DNA from: an uncultured Lachnospiraceae bacterium
Lineage (GTDB): Bacteria; Bacillota; Clostridia; Lachnospirales; Lachnospiraceae
Length of the DNA stretch: 36,544 nucleotides
Direction: 5' to 3'
Assembly: GCA_910588565.1 (NCBI GenBank)
Contig: CAJUPF010000003.1
Coordinates: 52,344 to 88,887, forward strand
Shown: positions 25,674-33,807 of the stretch, piece after piece
Layout: the number at the start of each line of letters is the position of its first letter
Numbering within the stretch: the first letter of the stretch is position 1
Position numbers and translations under genes: made by a program
The notes under the pieces: model-generated
The model's input: only the letters and a program-made list of their open reading frames with translations
Database searches by the model: none
Told to the model about the DNA's origin: nothing

Positions 25674-26453
25674 CTAACGTTCTTTTTCTTTTTTTATCTT
25701 TTGGAGTTCATCAAATACGACATCGTTCTGCACTTTGATGTAAGTTCCTTTCATCCCGGAAGAACGGGATTCTATCACGCCCGCGCTTTCAAACTTACGC
25801 AGCGCATTGACAATAACAGAACGGGTAATCCCCACGCGGTCAGCGATCTTGCTGGCAACGAGTATGCCTTCATTGCCGTCTAGTTCCTCGAATATATGGG
25901 TAATGGCTTCCAGTTCTGAAAAAGAGAGTGTGCTGATTGCCGATTTTACAATCTGAATCTTGCGGTTCTCTTCCGCATTTTCTTCATTCACAGAACGCAT
26001 CATTTCCAGTCCGACCACTGTGGTGCCGTATTCGCTTAAAATAATGTCATCAATATCATACTGTAAACCGCAGCGGTATACAAACAGTGTGCCCAGACGC
26101 TCACCTGCTATATCAATCGGTGTGATAATCGCACAATACTTCTTCAAATCCGCAGCAAATCCCAAAGTCTCCAGATTCACATTCTCCTTGGTAGAAAGGA
26201 TACCCAGAAGACGTTCATTCAAAAGCTGGTCGATAAATCCCCCGACTTCATCTACAATCAGTTCATCAATTTCATCGATTCCTTTCCCACAGCTGCTCCC
26301 TAAAACTTTCCCCTTTTTACTGATTACAAGAATGTTCGACTTTAAAATATCTGTCAGTACATCGCAGATATCGTTAAAAACCACTTTGGAAGAATTGTTG
26401 TTATGCAGGAGTTTATTGATCTTTCTCGTCTTATCCAATAGTTGCACACTCAT
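25674..26453 (-). CDS. codY: CodY, GTP- and branched-chain amino acid-sensing global repressor
   Basis: A 259-residue protein, normal for CodY. The N-terminal part is the GAF ligand-binding domain. The C-terminal winged helix-turn-helix is ASKIADRVGITRSVIVNALRKFESAGVIESRSSGMKGTYIKV (about residues 203-244), nearly the family consensus. CodY represses nutrient, motility and stationary-phase genes when GTP and Ile/Leu/Val are high. GGAGGGG precedes the ATG. It lies between topA and flgB and has its own promoter and terminator. In B. subtilis CodY represses the fla/che promoter located next to it; the same link is plausible here but was not shown. Confidence 0.97.
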   Translation of the reverse strand: MSVQLLDKTRKINKLLHNNNSSKVVFNDICDVLTDILKSNILVISKKGKVLGSSCGKGIDEIDELIVDEVGGFIDQLLNERLLGILSTKENVNLETLGFAADLKKYCAIITPIDIAGERLGTLFVYRCGLQYDIDDIILSEYGTTVVGLEMMRSVNEENAEENRKIQIVKSAISTLSFSELEAITHIFEELDGNEGILVASKIADRVGITRSVIVNALRKFESAGVIESRSSGMKGTYIKVQNDVVFDELQKIKKEKER

Positions 26454-26495
26454 AGAATCCCCTCCTTATCCACACACCGAAAACAAGTTGTACGT

Positions 26496-26524
26496 ATTCT
26501 AGCACATCAATTCTGAAAATTCAA
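26496..26524 (-). promoter_or_regulatory. Extended -10 promoter of codY with an overlapping CodY-box-like site
   Basis: TTGAAT (26,519-26,524) and TAGAAT (26,496-26,501) are 17 bases apart, and TGC gives an extended -10. The 15 bases at 26,507-26,521 read AATTTTCAGAATTGA on the minus strand, matching the CodY box AATTTTCWGAAAATT at 11 of 15 positions. The box covers part of the -35 and the spacer, the right place for repression. Confidence 0.65.
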
Positions 26525-26559
26525 CAAATTTCAAATGATTTTCACATTTTTATTGTGGT

Positions 26560-28629
26560 TTATGCATCTGTTTTTTCACTATATCCACACTGTTTATCTG
26601 CACAGGCAAGCTTATTTCCTTTTTCCACCATGTAACCGCCGCACTGAGGACAGGGTTTTTCAGACGGTTTCTGCCAGGACATAAACTCACAGTCCGGATT
26701 ATTTTCACAGCCGTAATATTTTCGTCCCTTCTTGGTCTTTTTCAGCACAACCTCTTTCTGGCACAGGGGGCATTTGATGCCAGTTTTTTCCAGATAAGGC
26801 TTGGTATTACGGCAGTCAGGAAATCCAGGACAGGCCAGAAATTTACCATGGGGACCATATTTTACCACCATATTCCTGCCGCACTCTTCGCAGATAACAT
26901 CTGTGACCTCATCTTCAATCTGTACTTTTTCCAAATCCTGTTCGGCTATTTCTACGGCTTCTTTCAGATCCGGGTAAAAATTGCTGACTACCGTTTTCCA
27001 GTTTACTGTCCCGTCTTCTATTTTATCCAGAAGAGATTCCATATTGGCGGTAAAATGCTCGTCTACAATGGAAGGGAACGATTCTTTCATAATGGAATTG
27101 ACTACCTCTCCCAATTCTGTCACATACAGGTTCTTATTCTCTTTTACAATATATTTCCGGGCAAGGATAGTTGTGATCGTCGGAGAATAAGTACTCGGAC
27201 GGCCAATTCCAAGCTCTTCCAATGCCTTTACCAGCGAAGCTTCTGTAAAATGTGCCGGAGGCTGGGTAAAATGCTGCTTTTCTTCAAGCTCCTGCAGGGC
27301 CAGTAATGTCGTTTCATCAATTGACTTCAGCAGTACATTGCCCTTTGCTTTTTCCTCTTCTTCATCTGTATAGACAGATAAAAAACCGTCAAACGCAACT
27401 TTGGAAGCAGACACATGGAACCGGTACTCTCCGGCGCCGATTTTAACAGAGGTCGTCTCATATACGGCCTCACTCATCCTGCTGGCTGCAAAGCGTTTCC
27501 AAATCAGCTGATACAGACGGAACTGATCTCTGGAAAGGGAATCTTTTACCAGAACCGGCGTCCGGGTAATATCCGAAGGACGAATGGCTTCATGGGCATC
27601 CTGTATTTTAGCGGCATTCTGCTTCTTAACTGTCGTTCCCACAACGTATTTCTCGCCATAAGCTGCGCTGATGTACTCACGTGCCGCCTGATCCGCCTCT
27701 TCTGATATGCGGACAGAATCTGTCCTCAGATAGGTAATCAGTCCAACCGTGCCCTGTCCTTTAATATCAATGCCTTCATACAGCTGCTGGGCGATGCGCA
27801 TCGTCTTCTGAAGCGGAAAATTCAACACTTTAGAAGCTTCCTGCTGCAAGGTGCTCGTCGTAAAAGGAAGCGGCGCTTTTTTAGTGCGCTCCCCATGCTT
27901 TACTTCAAGCACCTGGTACTCTGCATGTTCGATCTCTTTTTTAATCGATTCCAGTTCCCGTCTGGAAGAAATTGTAAGTTTTCCATCCGCATTTCCATGA
28001 AATTTGGCAATCAGCGGACGCTTTTCCCCTTTTATGGCAAGCCTGGCTTCTAAAGTCCAGTATTCCTCCGGTATAAATGCGCCTATCTCTTCCTCTCTGT
28101 CGCAGATAATGCGCAGGGCGACAGACTGTACCCTTCCGGCGCTTAAACCGCGTTTTACCTTTGCCCACAGGAGAGGGCTGATCTTATAGCCCACCATACG
28201 GTCTAACATACGCCTTGCCTGCTGCGCATCAACCAGATCCATATCCACTTCCCGCGGGGTTTTTAAAGACGCTTTCACGGCGTTTTTTGTAATTTCGTTA
28301 AAACTGATCCTGTATACGTTTTTGCCCTCTAATTTCAATGCTTTGGCAAGGTGCCAGGAAATTGCTTCCCCTTCCCGGTCAGGATCCGTTGCCAGATAGA
28401 TTTTATCAGCTTTCTTTACTTCCTTGCGAAGCTTTGCAAGAATATCTCCTTTTCCCCGTATGGTAATATACTTCGGCTCAAAATCATGCTCCACATCAAT
28501 TCCAAGCTGACTCTTGGGCAAATCACGCACATGTCCGTTGGACGCAGCCACTTCATAATTTTTCCCCAGAAATTTTTTGATTGTTTTTACCTTTGCCGGA
28601 GATTCCACAATCACCAAGTACTTTGCCAT
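26560..28629 (-). CDS. topA: DNA topoisomerase I (TopA)
   Basis: A 689-residue type IA topoisomerase. It has the TOPRIM opening YLVIVESPAKVKTIKKFLG and metal-binding TDPDREGEA (81-89). The catalytic Tyr is Y300 in GLITYLRTDSVRIS. Three C-terminal zinc-ribbon-type Cys4 modules follow (starting CEECGRNM, CPLCQKEV and CPQCGGYM). It relaxes negative supercoils. dprA ends 13 bases upstream, giving the common order comM-dprA-topA-codY. No convincing terminator lies between topA and codY, so read-through is likely. Confidence 0.97.
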   Translation of the reverse strand: MAKYLVIVESPAKVKTIKKFLGKNYEVAASNGHVRDLPKSQLGIDVEHDFEPKYITIRGKGDILAKLRKEVKKADKIYLATDPDREGEAISWHLAKALKLEGKNVYRISFNEITKNAVKASLKTPREVDMDLVDAQQARRMLDRMVGYKISPLLWAKVKRGLSAGRVQSVALRIICDREEEIGAFIPEEYWTLEARLAIKGEKRPLIAKFHGNADGKLTISSRRELESIKKEIEHAEYQVLEVKHGERTKKAPLPFTTSTLQQEASKVLNFPLQKTMRIAQQLYEGIDIKGQGTVGLITYLRTDSVRISEEADQAAREYISAAYGEKYVVGTTVKKQNAAKIQDAHEAIRPSDITRTPVLVKDSLSRDQFRLYQLIWKRFAASRMSEAVYETTSVKIGAGEYRFHVSASKVAFDGFLSVYTDEEEEKAKGNVLLKSIDETTLLALQELEEKQHFTQPPAHFTEASLVKALEELGIGRPSTYSPTITTILARKYIVKENKNLYVTELGEVVNSIMKESFPSIVDEHFTANMESLLDKIEDGTVNWKTVVSNFYPDLKEAVEIAEQDLEKVQIEDEVTDVICEECGRNMVVKYGPHGKFLACPGFPDCRNTKPYLEKTGIKCPLCQKEVVLKKTKKGRKYYGCENNPDCEFMSWQKPSEKPCPQCGGYMVEKGNKLACADKQCGYSEKTDA

Positions 28630-28642
28630 AACCTAAGACTCC

Positions 28643-29740
28643 TTATTTTCTTCTATAATGATTTTTATAATACTCCTCAATCAATCCCTTATTCTGCAGC
28701 CTGACCAGCACATCTGCCAGTCCGCTGGCCGGGATTTTCGTCATTTTTACCAATTCTTCCATATTTCTAGCATGTAAACCGAAACAACTATACACCAACA
28801 ATTCCGCTTTTTCAAGTGAATTTTTTATGTTTTTTATCTGCCGCTCCTCTTTTGGCCCGTCTGCTTCCGCCAAAAACCCAAGCTCTTCGAGCAGCTGCTC
28901 GGCCGAAGTAATCATTCCCGCTCCCTGCCGGATCAGCTCATTGCAGCCGCCGCTTAAAGCGTCATCGAGCCTGCCTGGCACAGCATAAATCTCTTTGCCC
29001 TGATCCAGTGCAAAATCCGCAGTAATCAACGATCCGCTTCGCTTTTTGGCCTCCACAATAATCACCACATCGGACAATGCGCTGATCAGGCGGTTTCTGG
29101 CCGGAAATCTGCCTGGTTCCGGCGTTGTGCCCGGAATATATTCAGACAATATGCCGCCGCAGTCTTCTATCCGCCCATACAGCTCCCTTCCTCCTCTGGG
29201 ATAACAGATATCAGCGCCGCAGCCCAGCACGGCATACGTTCTTCCGCCGCCCGCAAAGGCTCCCCAATGTCCAAAGGAGTCAATTCCTGCTGCCATACCG
29301 CTGATAATACCGATTCCTCTGGCCGCCAGTTTTTTCCCAAGTTCTAATGCCACTGCCCTTCCATACGAAGAACACATGCGCGCGCCTACAATTGCGGCTG
29401 TCTTTTCTTCTTTTGGAAGCGTTCCTTTGTAGAATAACGCATAAGGACAGTCAGAAATATACCGCAGCCGTACAGGGAATTGCTCTTCTTCTATTGTTAT
29501 CATGGAAATTCCTGTTTTTTCTAAAATTTCCGCTTCCTGCTCTAAATGCCATTGCTTTTTACTTTCCAGAATTGCATCCGCATCTATTTCCCGGATTCCC
29601 TGCACTTGTAAAAGCTGGCTTTTGGTCAGGCCGTATACTTCTTTTGCACTGCCACAATATTCTACTAAGTTTTTAAGCTTTTTATTCCCAACTCCCTGTA
29701 TACATCGCAGCCAGTACTGATATTTTCGGATTTCTTCCAT
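28643..29740 (-). CDS. dprA: DprA, DNA-processing protein that loads RecA onto incoming single-stranded DNA
   Basis: The start is the ATG at 29,740, with AGGAGG 6 bases upstream; a longer frame running back into comM has no such signal. The product has 365 residues. It begins with a helix-hairpin-helix-like N-terminal part (YWLRCIQGVGNKKLKNLVEY). The Rossmann core follows (AAIVGARMCSSYGRAVALELGKKLAARGIGIISGMAAGIDS, and later GCGADICYPRGGRELY). A small winged-helix end is present (VKMTKIPASGLADVLVRLQNKGLIEEY). It takes part in natural transformation and recombination. It lies 10 bases after comM. Confidence 0.95.
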   Translation of the reverse strand: MEEIRKYQYWLRCIQGVGNKKLKNLVEYCGSAKEVYGLTKSQLLQVQGIREIDADAILESKKQWHLEQEAEILEKTGISMITIEEEQFPVRLRYISDCPYALFYKGTLPKEEKTAAIVGARMCSSYGRAVALELGKKLAARGIGIISGMAAGIDSFGHWGAFAGGGRTYAVLGCGADICYPRGGRELYGRIEDCGGILSEYIPGTTPEPGRFPARNRLISALSDVVIIVEAKKRSGSLITADFALDQGKEIYAVPGRLDDALSGGCNELIRQGAGMITSAEQLLEELGFLAEADGPKEERQIKNIKNSLEKAELLVYSCFGLHARNMEELVKMTKIPASGLADVLVRLQNKGLIEEYYKNHYRRK

Positions 29741-29750
29741 ACATATCCTC

Positions 29751-31277
29751 CTATGCTTCCCAATATTTTTTATCCAGAATCCGGTAACAGACAGCCTCAT
29801 TCAAATGATGCATCCCAAGTTTTTCGCACGATTCGAGATCTGCGATTGTTCTTGCTGTTTTCAGAATTTTATAATATCCTCTGGCAGAAAGATCCATACT
29901 CTGATAAATCTCTCTCATATACTTTTGCTGCTTTTCATCCAGCCTGCAGTATGTCTCTATGTCTTTTGCAGGAATCTGGCTGTTATACTGGATTTCCCGG
30001 TCCCGAAAGCGGTAACGCTGCCGCTCCTGCGCCGCCATAACACGGCTTCGGATTCTGGCGGAGGACTCATTGTTCCCTTTTCTCGTCAGTTCATCATAAC
30101 AGAGCAGCGGAGCGTCCACACAGATATCAATCCGATCCAGTAAGGGTTTGCTGATTTTGCCCAGATAACGGGCAACGTCCAGCTCCCGGCAGCTGCAGCG
30201 GCTGCGATCCGGAAAAAACCCGCATTTGCAGGGATTCATAGCCGCTACCATCATAAAATCCGAAGGATATTTATACGTGCCGGATTGCCGTACCAGCGTA
30301 ATCACTTTATCTTCCATTGGCTGGCGCAGAATTTCCAGCGTGGATTTTTTAAATTCCGCCAGCTCATCCAAAAACAGCACGCCTTTATGCGCCATACTGA
30401 TTTCTCCTGGTTTTGGCACCGTACCGCCGCCAGACAGCCCATTGGGGCTTATCGTATGATGCGGCATCCGAAAGGGCCTGCGCTGCATTAACATCCCGGT
30501 TTTTGGCAATATGCCGCATATACTGTAGATTTTAGAGACTTCCAGCTGTTCTTCTTCCGTCATTGGAGGCAGAATCGTAGGAATCCGTCTGGCAAGCATG
30601 GTTTTACCACTGCCAGGCGGGCCAATCATCAGAAAATTGTGCATGCCTGCGACTGCCACTTCACAGGCCCGTTTTACGGTTTTTTGCCCGTTGATCTCGG
30701 AAAAATCAAGTTCGTATTCCATATGTTTCCTATCGTCCGGATTTTTGGCAGGCTGTTCTGTATACACCCCTCCATTTAAGCAGGATACCAGTTCTTTGAT
30801 ATGTTCAAATGACCAGATTTCTATTCCGGGAATTAATTTTGCCTCTGCCTGATTTCGATATGGAATCAGGCAGCGTTTGATCCCCAGCTCCTTTGCTTTT
30901 GCCACCAGCGGCAAAATGCCATGTATCGGCTGTATCCGGCCATCCAGACTGATTTCTCCCAGGATCAGCGTATCATGCAGAGCTTCCTGTTCTACTTCTC
31001 CCAATGCCGCCAGAATCGCTGCCGCAACGGGAAGATCAAACCCAGAGCCGGACTTTCTGACATCTGCCGGGGAAAGGTTAATTGTAATCCGCTTTGCCGG
31101 AATCTTAAATCCGCAGTTTCCAAGCGCGGTACGCACACGCTCCCTTGCTTCTCTTACTTCTGAAGAAAGAAAGCCCACCATTTCAAACATAGGCATACCG
31201 TTGCTGACATCCGCTTCCACCTGGATGCAGATGCTCTCCAAGCCATACGAAATAGCAGTTTTTACCATACTATACAT
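29751..31277 (-). CDS. comM: YifB/ComM family Mg-chelatase-like AAA ATPase
   Basis: A 508-residue protein. The N-terminal Lon-protease-like fold (ChlI domain, residues 1-170, with GMPMFEMVGFLSSEVREARERVRTAL and INLSPADVRKSGSGFDLPVA) is followed by an AAA domain with Walker A GPPGSGKT (219-226) and Walker B VLFLDELAEF. Later come AAMNPCKCGFF and DRIDICVDAP, typical of the family. ComM is a branch-migration helicase that helps integrate transforming DNA, in line with dprA next to it. The spacing from AGGGAG to the ATG at 31,277 is long (14 bases), so the start a few codons later (M4) is possible. Confidence 0.93.
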   Translation of the reverse strand: MYSMVKTAISYGLESICIQVEADVSNGMPMFEMVGFLSSEVREARERVRTALGNCGFKIPAKRITINLSPADVRKSGSGFDLPVAAAILAALGEVEQEALHDTLILGEISLDGRIQPIHGILPLVAKAKELGIKRCLIPYRNQAEAKLIPGIEIWSFEHIKELVSCLNGGVYTEQPAKNPDDRKHMEYELDFSEINGQKTVKRACEVAVAGMHNFLMIGPPGSGKTMLARRIPTILPPMTEEEQLEVSKIYSICGILPKTGMLMQRRPFRMPHHTISPNGLSGGGTVPKPGEISMAHKGVLFLDELAEFKKSTLEILRQPMEDKVITLVRQSGTYKYPSDFMMVAAMNPCKCGFFPDRSRCSCRELDVARYLGKISKPLLDRIDICVDAPLLCYDELTRKGNNESSARIRSRVMAAQERQRYRFRDREIQYNSQIPAKDIETYCRLDEKQQKYMREIYQSMDLSARGYYKILKTARTIADLESCEKLGMHHLNEAVCYRILDKKYWEA

Positions 31278-31367
31278 ATTAAAATTATCAACTCCCTGTT
31301 ATTTATATTCTAAAATAAATGGGAAATTGTGCAGCGATTTGCTGTGATATGAATCCTCATAAAAGAT

Positions 31368-31406
31368 AAAAAGATGAAATCATTGTAACATGGATTCCAT
31401 CTTTTT
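31368..31406 (-). terminator. Rho-independent terminator after sigK
   Basis: AAAAAGATGGAATC pairs with GATTTCATCTTTTT over 14 bp with one G-T wobble around an 11-base loop, and the 3' arm ends in a T run. It ends the trpS-sigK direction of transcription before comM. Confidence 0.85.
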
Positions 31407-31416
31407 CAAATAGGTT

Positions 31417-32034
31417 TTAGAAATTATTTTTCAATTTTTCCAGTGCGCGTTTTTCAATCCGGGATACATAGGAACGGGATATATGCAGCTGGTGCGCAAT
31501 TTCCCTCTGTGTCACCGGATTTGTGTTATTCAATCCGTAACGCATCTGAAGGATCTCCCGTTCCCGTTTATCCAGCACGTCGGGCATCAGCTCATAGAGC
31601 CTTAGAATCTGGCGTTTTAATTCCAGCTGTTCTACAACGTCCTTTTCATCGCCTTCCACAACATCCACCAGCTGAATCTGGTTGCCCTCCTTGTCGGTTC
31701 CGATGGGTTCGTACAAGGAAACCTCTTTGGAGCACTTTTTCTTTGAACGGAAATACATCAGCAGTTCATTTTCAATACATCGCGCCGCATAGGTCGCCAG
31801 TTTACTGCCGTGATCCTCCTGAAACGTGGATACTGCCTTGATCAGTCCTATGGTTCCAATGGATATCAGATCTTCCATGTCCTCTTCTGCATTCTGGTAT
31901 TTTTTGCAGACATGCGCTACCAGACGCATGTTCCGCTCAATCAGAATCTTTTTTGCCTCCGGATCTCCCTCTTTGTAGCGCCTTAAATACTCTTTTTCTT
32001 CCGTTGCATTCAGAGGGGGTAAAAAAGTTTTCAA
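31417..32034 (-). CDS. sigK: SigK-type sporulation sigma factor lacking a pro-sequence
   Basis: A 205-residue sigma-70 family factor. Region 2 is NMRLVAHVCKKYQNAEEDMEDLISIGTIGLIKAVSTFQEDHGSKLATYAARCIENELLMYFRSKKK, which closely follows SigK. Region 4 ends VTQREIAHQLHISRSYVSRIEKRALEKLK. SigK directs late mother-cell genes for coat and cortex. The start is TTG (32,032-32,034) with GAGGTG upstream. An in-frame TGA lies only three codons before it, so there is no room for the roughly 20-residue inhibitory pro-peptide of B. subtilis SigK. The gene is continuous, with no skin-type insertion. SigE is a less likely alternative because the SigE N-terminal membrane segment is absent. Confidence 0.88.
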   Translation of the reverse strand: MKTFLPPLNATEEKEYLRRYKEGDPEAKKILIERNMRLVAHVCKKYQNAEEDMEDLISIGTIGLIKAVSTFQEDHGSKLATYAARCIENELLMYFRSKKKCSKEVSLYEPIGTDKEGNQIQLVDVVEGDEKDVVEQLELKRQILRLYELMPDVLDKREREILQMRYGLNNTNPVTQREIAHQLHISRSYVSRIEKRALEKLKNNF

Positions 32035-32061
32035 GCCAACACCTCAAAAACTTACTTGCTA

Positions 32062-32090
32062 TATCCTATGAAGCGGCCATGTTGTTCGTG
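32062..32090 (-). promoter_or_regulatory. SigK-like promoter upstream of sigK
   Basis: The minus strand has CATAGGATA (32,062-32,070), a match to the SigK -10 form CATAnnnTA. A CAC (32,088-32,090) lies 17 bases upstream, in line with the short AC -35. It lies about 30 bases before the TTG start, which suggests self-activation. Confidence 0.5.
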
Positions 32091-32153
32091 CCTTTCCTAT
32101 TTTTTTGTTCTGCTTTTGCAGCTTTCTTTCTGGTATATTCTTTGCGGAAAATT

Positions 32154-32192
32154 CAGAGCGTGTTTCAAAAATACTCTAACGTATCCGCTCTG
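32154..32192 (-). terminator. Weak hairpin at the end of trpS
   Basis: CAGAGCG near the trpS stop pairs with CGCTCTG after a 25-base loop and is followed by AATTTT. The loop is large and the T run short, so termination would be partial at best. Confidence 0.3.
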
Positions 32193-33180
32193 TAAGCCCT
32201 ACTTTCTTCTGTACTTTACGCAGAGTCTTGGAAGCGTAATACTGTGCTTTTTCATCATTCATTTTAATCATGGAGTCTAAATATGCCTTATCCGCCATCA
32301 GCTCCTGGTAACGCGCCTTAAGAGGCGCCAATGCGTCTGCGACAGCTTCGCCTACAGCCGCCTTAAAGTCTCCGTATCCTCTGCCGTCAAATTCTTTTTC
32401 AATTTCTTCAAAGCTCTTTCCGGTTACGCAGCTGTATATGCCCATCAGATTGCTGATGCCTGGCTTTTCCTCAGCATAGCGCACGGCGCTGTCAGAATCC
32501 GTTACCGCACGTTTAAATTTGCGGAGAATATCATCCTTAGAATCCAAAAGCAGAATCGTGGCATTCACATTTTCGTCGGATTTGGACATTTTTTTCATAG
32601 GGTCCTGCAGGCTCATAATCTTCGCTCCGGTCTTGGGTACATAAGCCTCAGGAACCGTAAATACATCGCCATAGATCGCATTAAACCGCTGTGCGATATC
32701 CCTTGTAATCTCCAGATGCTGCTTCTGATCTACGCCGATTGGCACCAGATCTGCCTGATACAGCAAAATGTCAGCCGCCATCAGTACCGGGTACGTATAA
32801 AGACCCGCATTGATATTATCTGCGTGTTTTGCCGATTTATCTTTAAACTGGGTCATACGGTTTAATTCTCCCATATAGGTAAAACAGCCTAATATCCAGC
32901 TTAATTCCGCATGGCCTGACACATGGGACTGGTAATAGATACAGTTTTTTTCCGGATCTAACCCTGCCGCCACATAAAGCGCATAAATGGATCTGGCGCT
33001 TTTGCGGAACTTTGCCGGAACCTGGCGCACAGTCAGGGAATGCAAATCCATAACACCATAAATACATTCGTATTCGCTGCTCAATGTCACCCAGTTTTTC
33101 AAAGCCCCCAGATAGTTGCCCAGTGTAAGGGTGCCTGTTGCCTGCATTCCGCTGTAGATTATCCTTTTATCATTTATCAT
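32176..33180 (-). CDS. trpS: Tryptophanyl-tRNA synthetase
   Basis: A 334-residue class I synthetase. The HIGH-equivalent is in GTLTLGNYLGAL (about 16-26) and the KMSKS motif is at 197-201. Family parts such as SHVSGHAELSWILGCFTYMGELNRMTQFKDKS and GVDQKQHLEITRDIAQRFN are present. It charges tRNA-Trp. The ATG lies inside the last codons of the upstream gene (11-base overlap), with AAGGA about 8 bases ahead. No T-box leader is possible at this position, so regulation by uncharged tRNA is not expected here. Length is normal. Confidence 0.97.
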   Translation of the reverse strand: MINDKRIIYSGMQATGTLTLGNYLGALKNWVTLSSEYECIYGVMDLHSLTVRQVPAKFRKSARSIYALYVAAGLDPEKNCIYYQSHVSGHAELSWILGCFTYMGELNRMTQFKDKSAKHADNINAGLYTYPVLMAADILLYQADLVPIGVDQKQHLEITRDIAQRFNAIYGDVFTVPEAYVPKTGAKIMSLQDPMKKMSKSDENVNATILLLDSKDDILRKFKRAVTDSDSAVRYAEEKPGISNLMGIYSCVTGKSFEEIEKEFDGRGYGDFKAAVGEAVADALAPLKARYQELMADKAYLDSMIKMNDEKAQYYASKTLRKVQKKVGLTERIR

Positions 33181-33733
33181 TGCCGTTATCCTTCTTTCTG
33201 CTGTTACGTTTACTTAATACTTCTGTTCTGATATACTCGTATACGCGCTCCTCACCCTCTTCTGCAAGCATATGCAGAAGCTTCTCTAAAAGTTCCCGCG
33301 TATCATCATGGAGCATATAATGTTCCTTGCCCCGCTCATAATACTGCAGGGGGCTTTCCTGCGTATACTTCTCCTTCTGGTAATTCTTCGAAGCGGAAAC
33401 CCGGTCAATAAACATCTCCACCACATAATTGACCGGCATGCGTATCCCCGTCAGAAATCCGCTTTCCGCTGAATAATCAATCCAGTACTCCCAATGATGT
33501 TTGTTTCTGCCTTTATGATGCAGCCATGCGGCTGAATAGCCTTTATCCATCCGTTCCGCATTGTTGGGGCTTTTCGTCCCCTGATAATATCTGCATCCTG
33601 TAAGAAATTCCACAGGGGAATATTTCGACCAGTCATGCATCATGCCCTGCCGGTAAAGGCCCGCTTTAAAACAGCCTTTCCGCACCAGGTTCTTATGATG
33701 CAGAATCGTCCTTAAATGCTGCCATGCCTTCAT
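33170..33733 (-). CDS. DUF5662 family protein of unknown function
   Basis: The chosen start is the ATG at 33,733, six bases after CAGGAG; a TTG two codons earlier would abut the ribosome binding site. The 187-residue product is soluble and rich in His, Tyr and Lys. Its conserved-looking core is GMMHDWSKYSPVEFLTG (about 30-46) and AAWLHHKGRNKHHWEYWID (about 68-86). The HD and HH pairs recall metal-binding helical folds, but that is inference from pattern only. The family is common in clostridia, and no function is established. The 3' end overlaps trpS by 11 bases, so the two are co-transcribed. Confidence 0.75.
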   Translation of the reverse strand: MKAWQHLRTILHHKNLVRKGCFKAGLYRQGMMHDWSKYSPVEFLTGCRYYQGTKSPNNAERMDKGYSAAWLHHKGRNKHHWEYWIDYSAESGFLTGIRMPVNYVVEMFIDRVSASKNYQKEKYTQESPLQYYERGKEHYMLHDDTRELLEKLLHMLAEEGEERVYEYIRTEVLSKRNSRKKDNGNDK

Positions 33734-33807
33734 ATCCAACTCCTGTTTTCTATCAAAATCTCCCGAAATCCCCCAAAATCAGACATAAAAAGACTTCAGG
33801 AGCCTGA

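Noticed and set aside
31417..32034. A skin-type prophage insertion in sigK
   Set aside because: The frame is continuous through regions 2 to 4.
32080..32195. Plus-strand 38-codon frame with one hydrophobic segment (MLFVPFLFF...) between sigK and trpS
   Set aside because: No clear ribosome binding site or promoter, it overlaps the trpS 3' end, and its hydrophobicity arises from T-rich DNA opposite the sigK promoter.
33740..33807. Terminator between the GlgX-like and DUF5662 genes
   Set aside because: AATCAG and CTGATT could pair, but the loop is about 25 bases and there is no proper T run after the stem.
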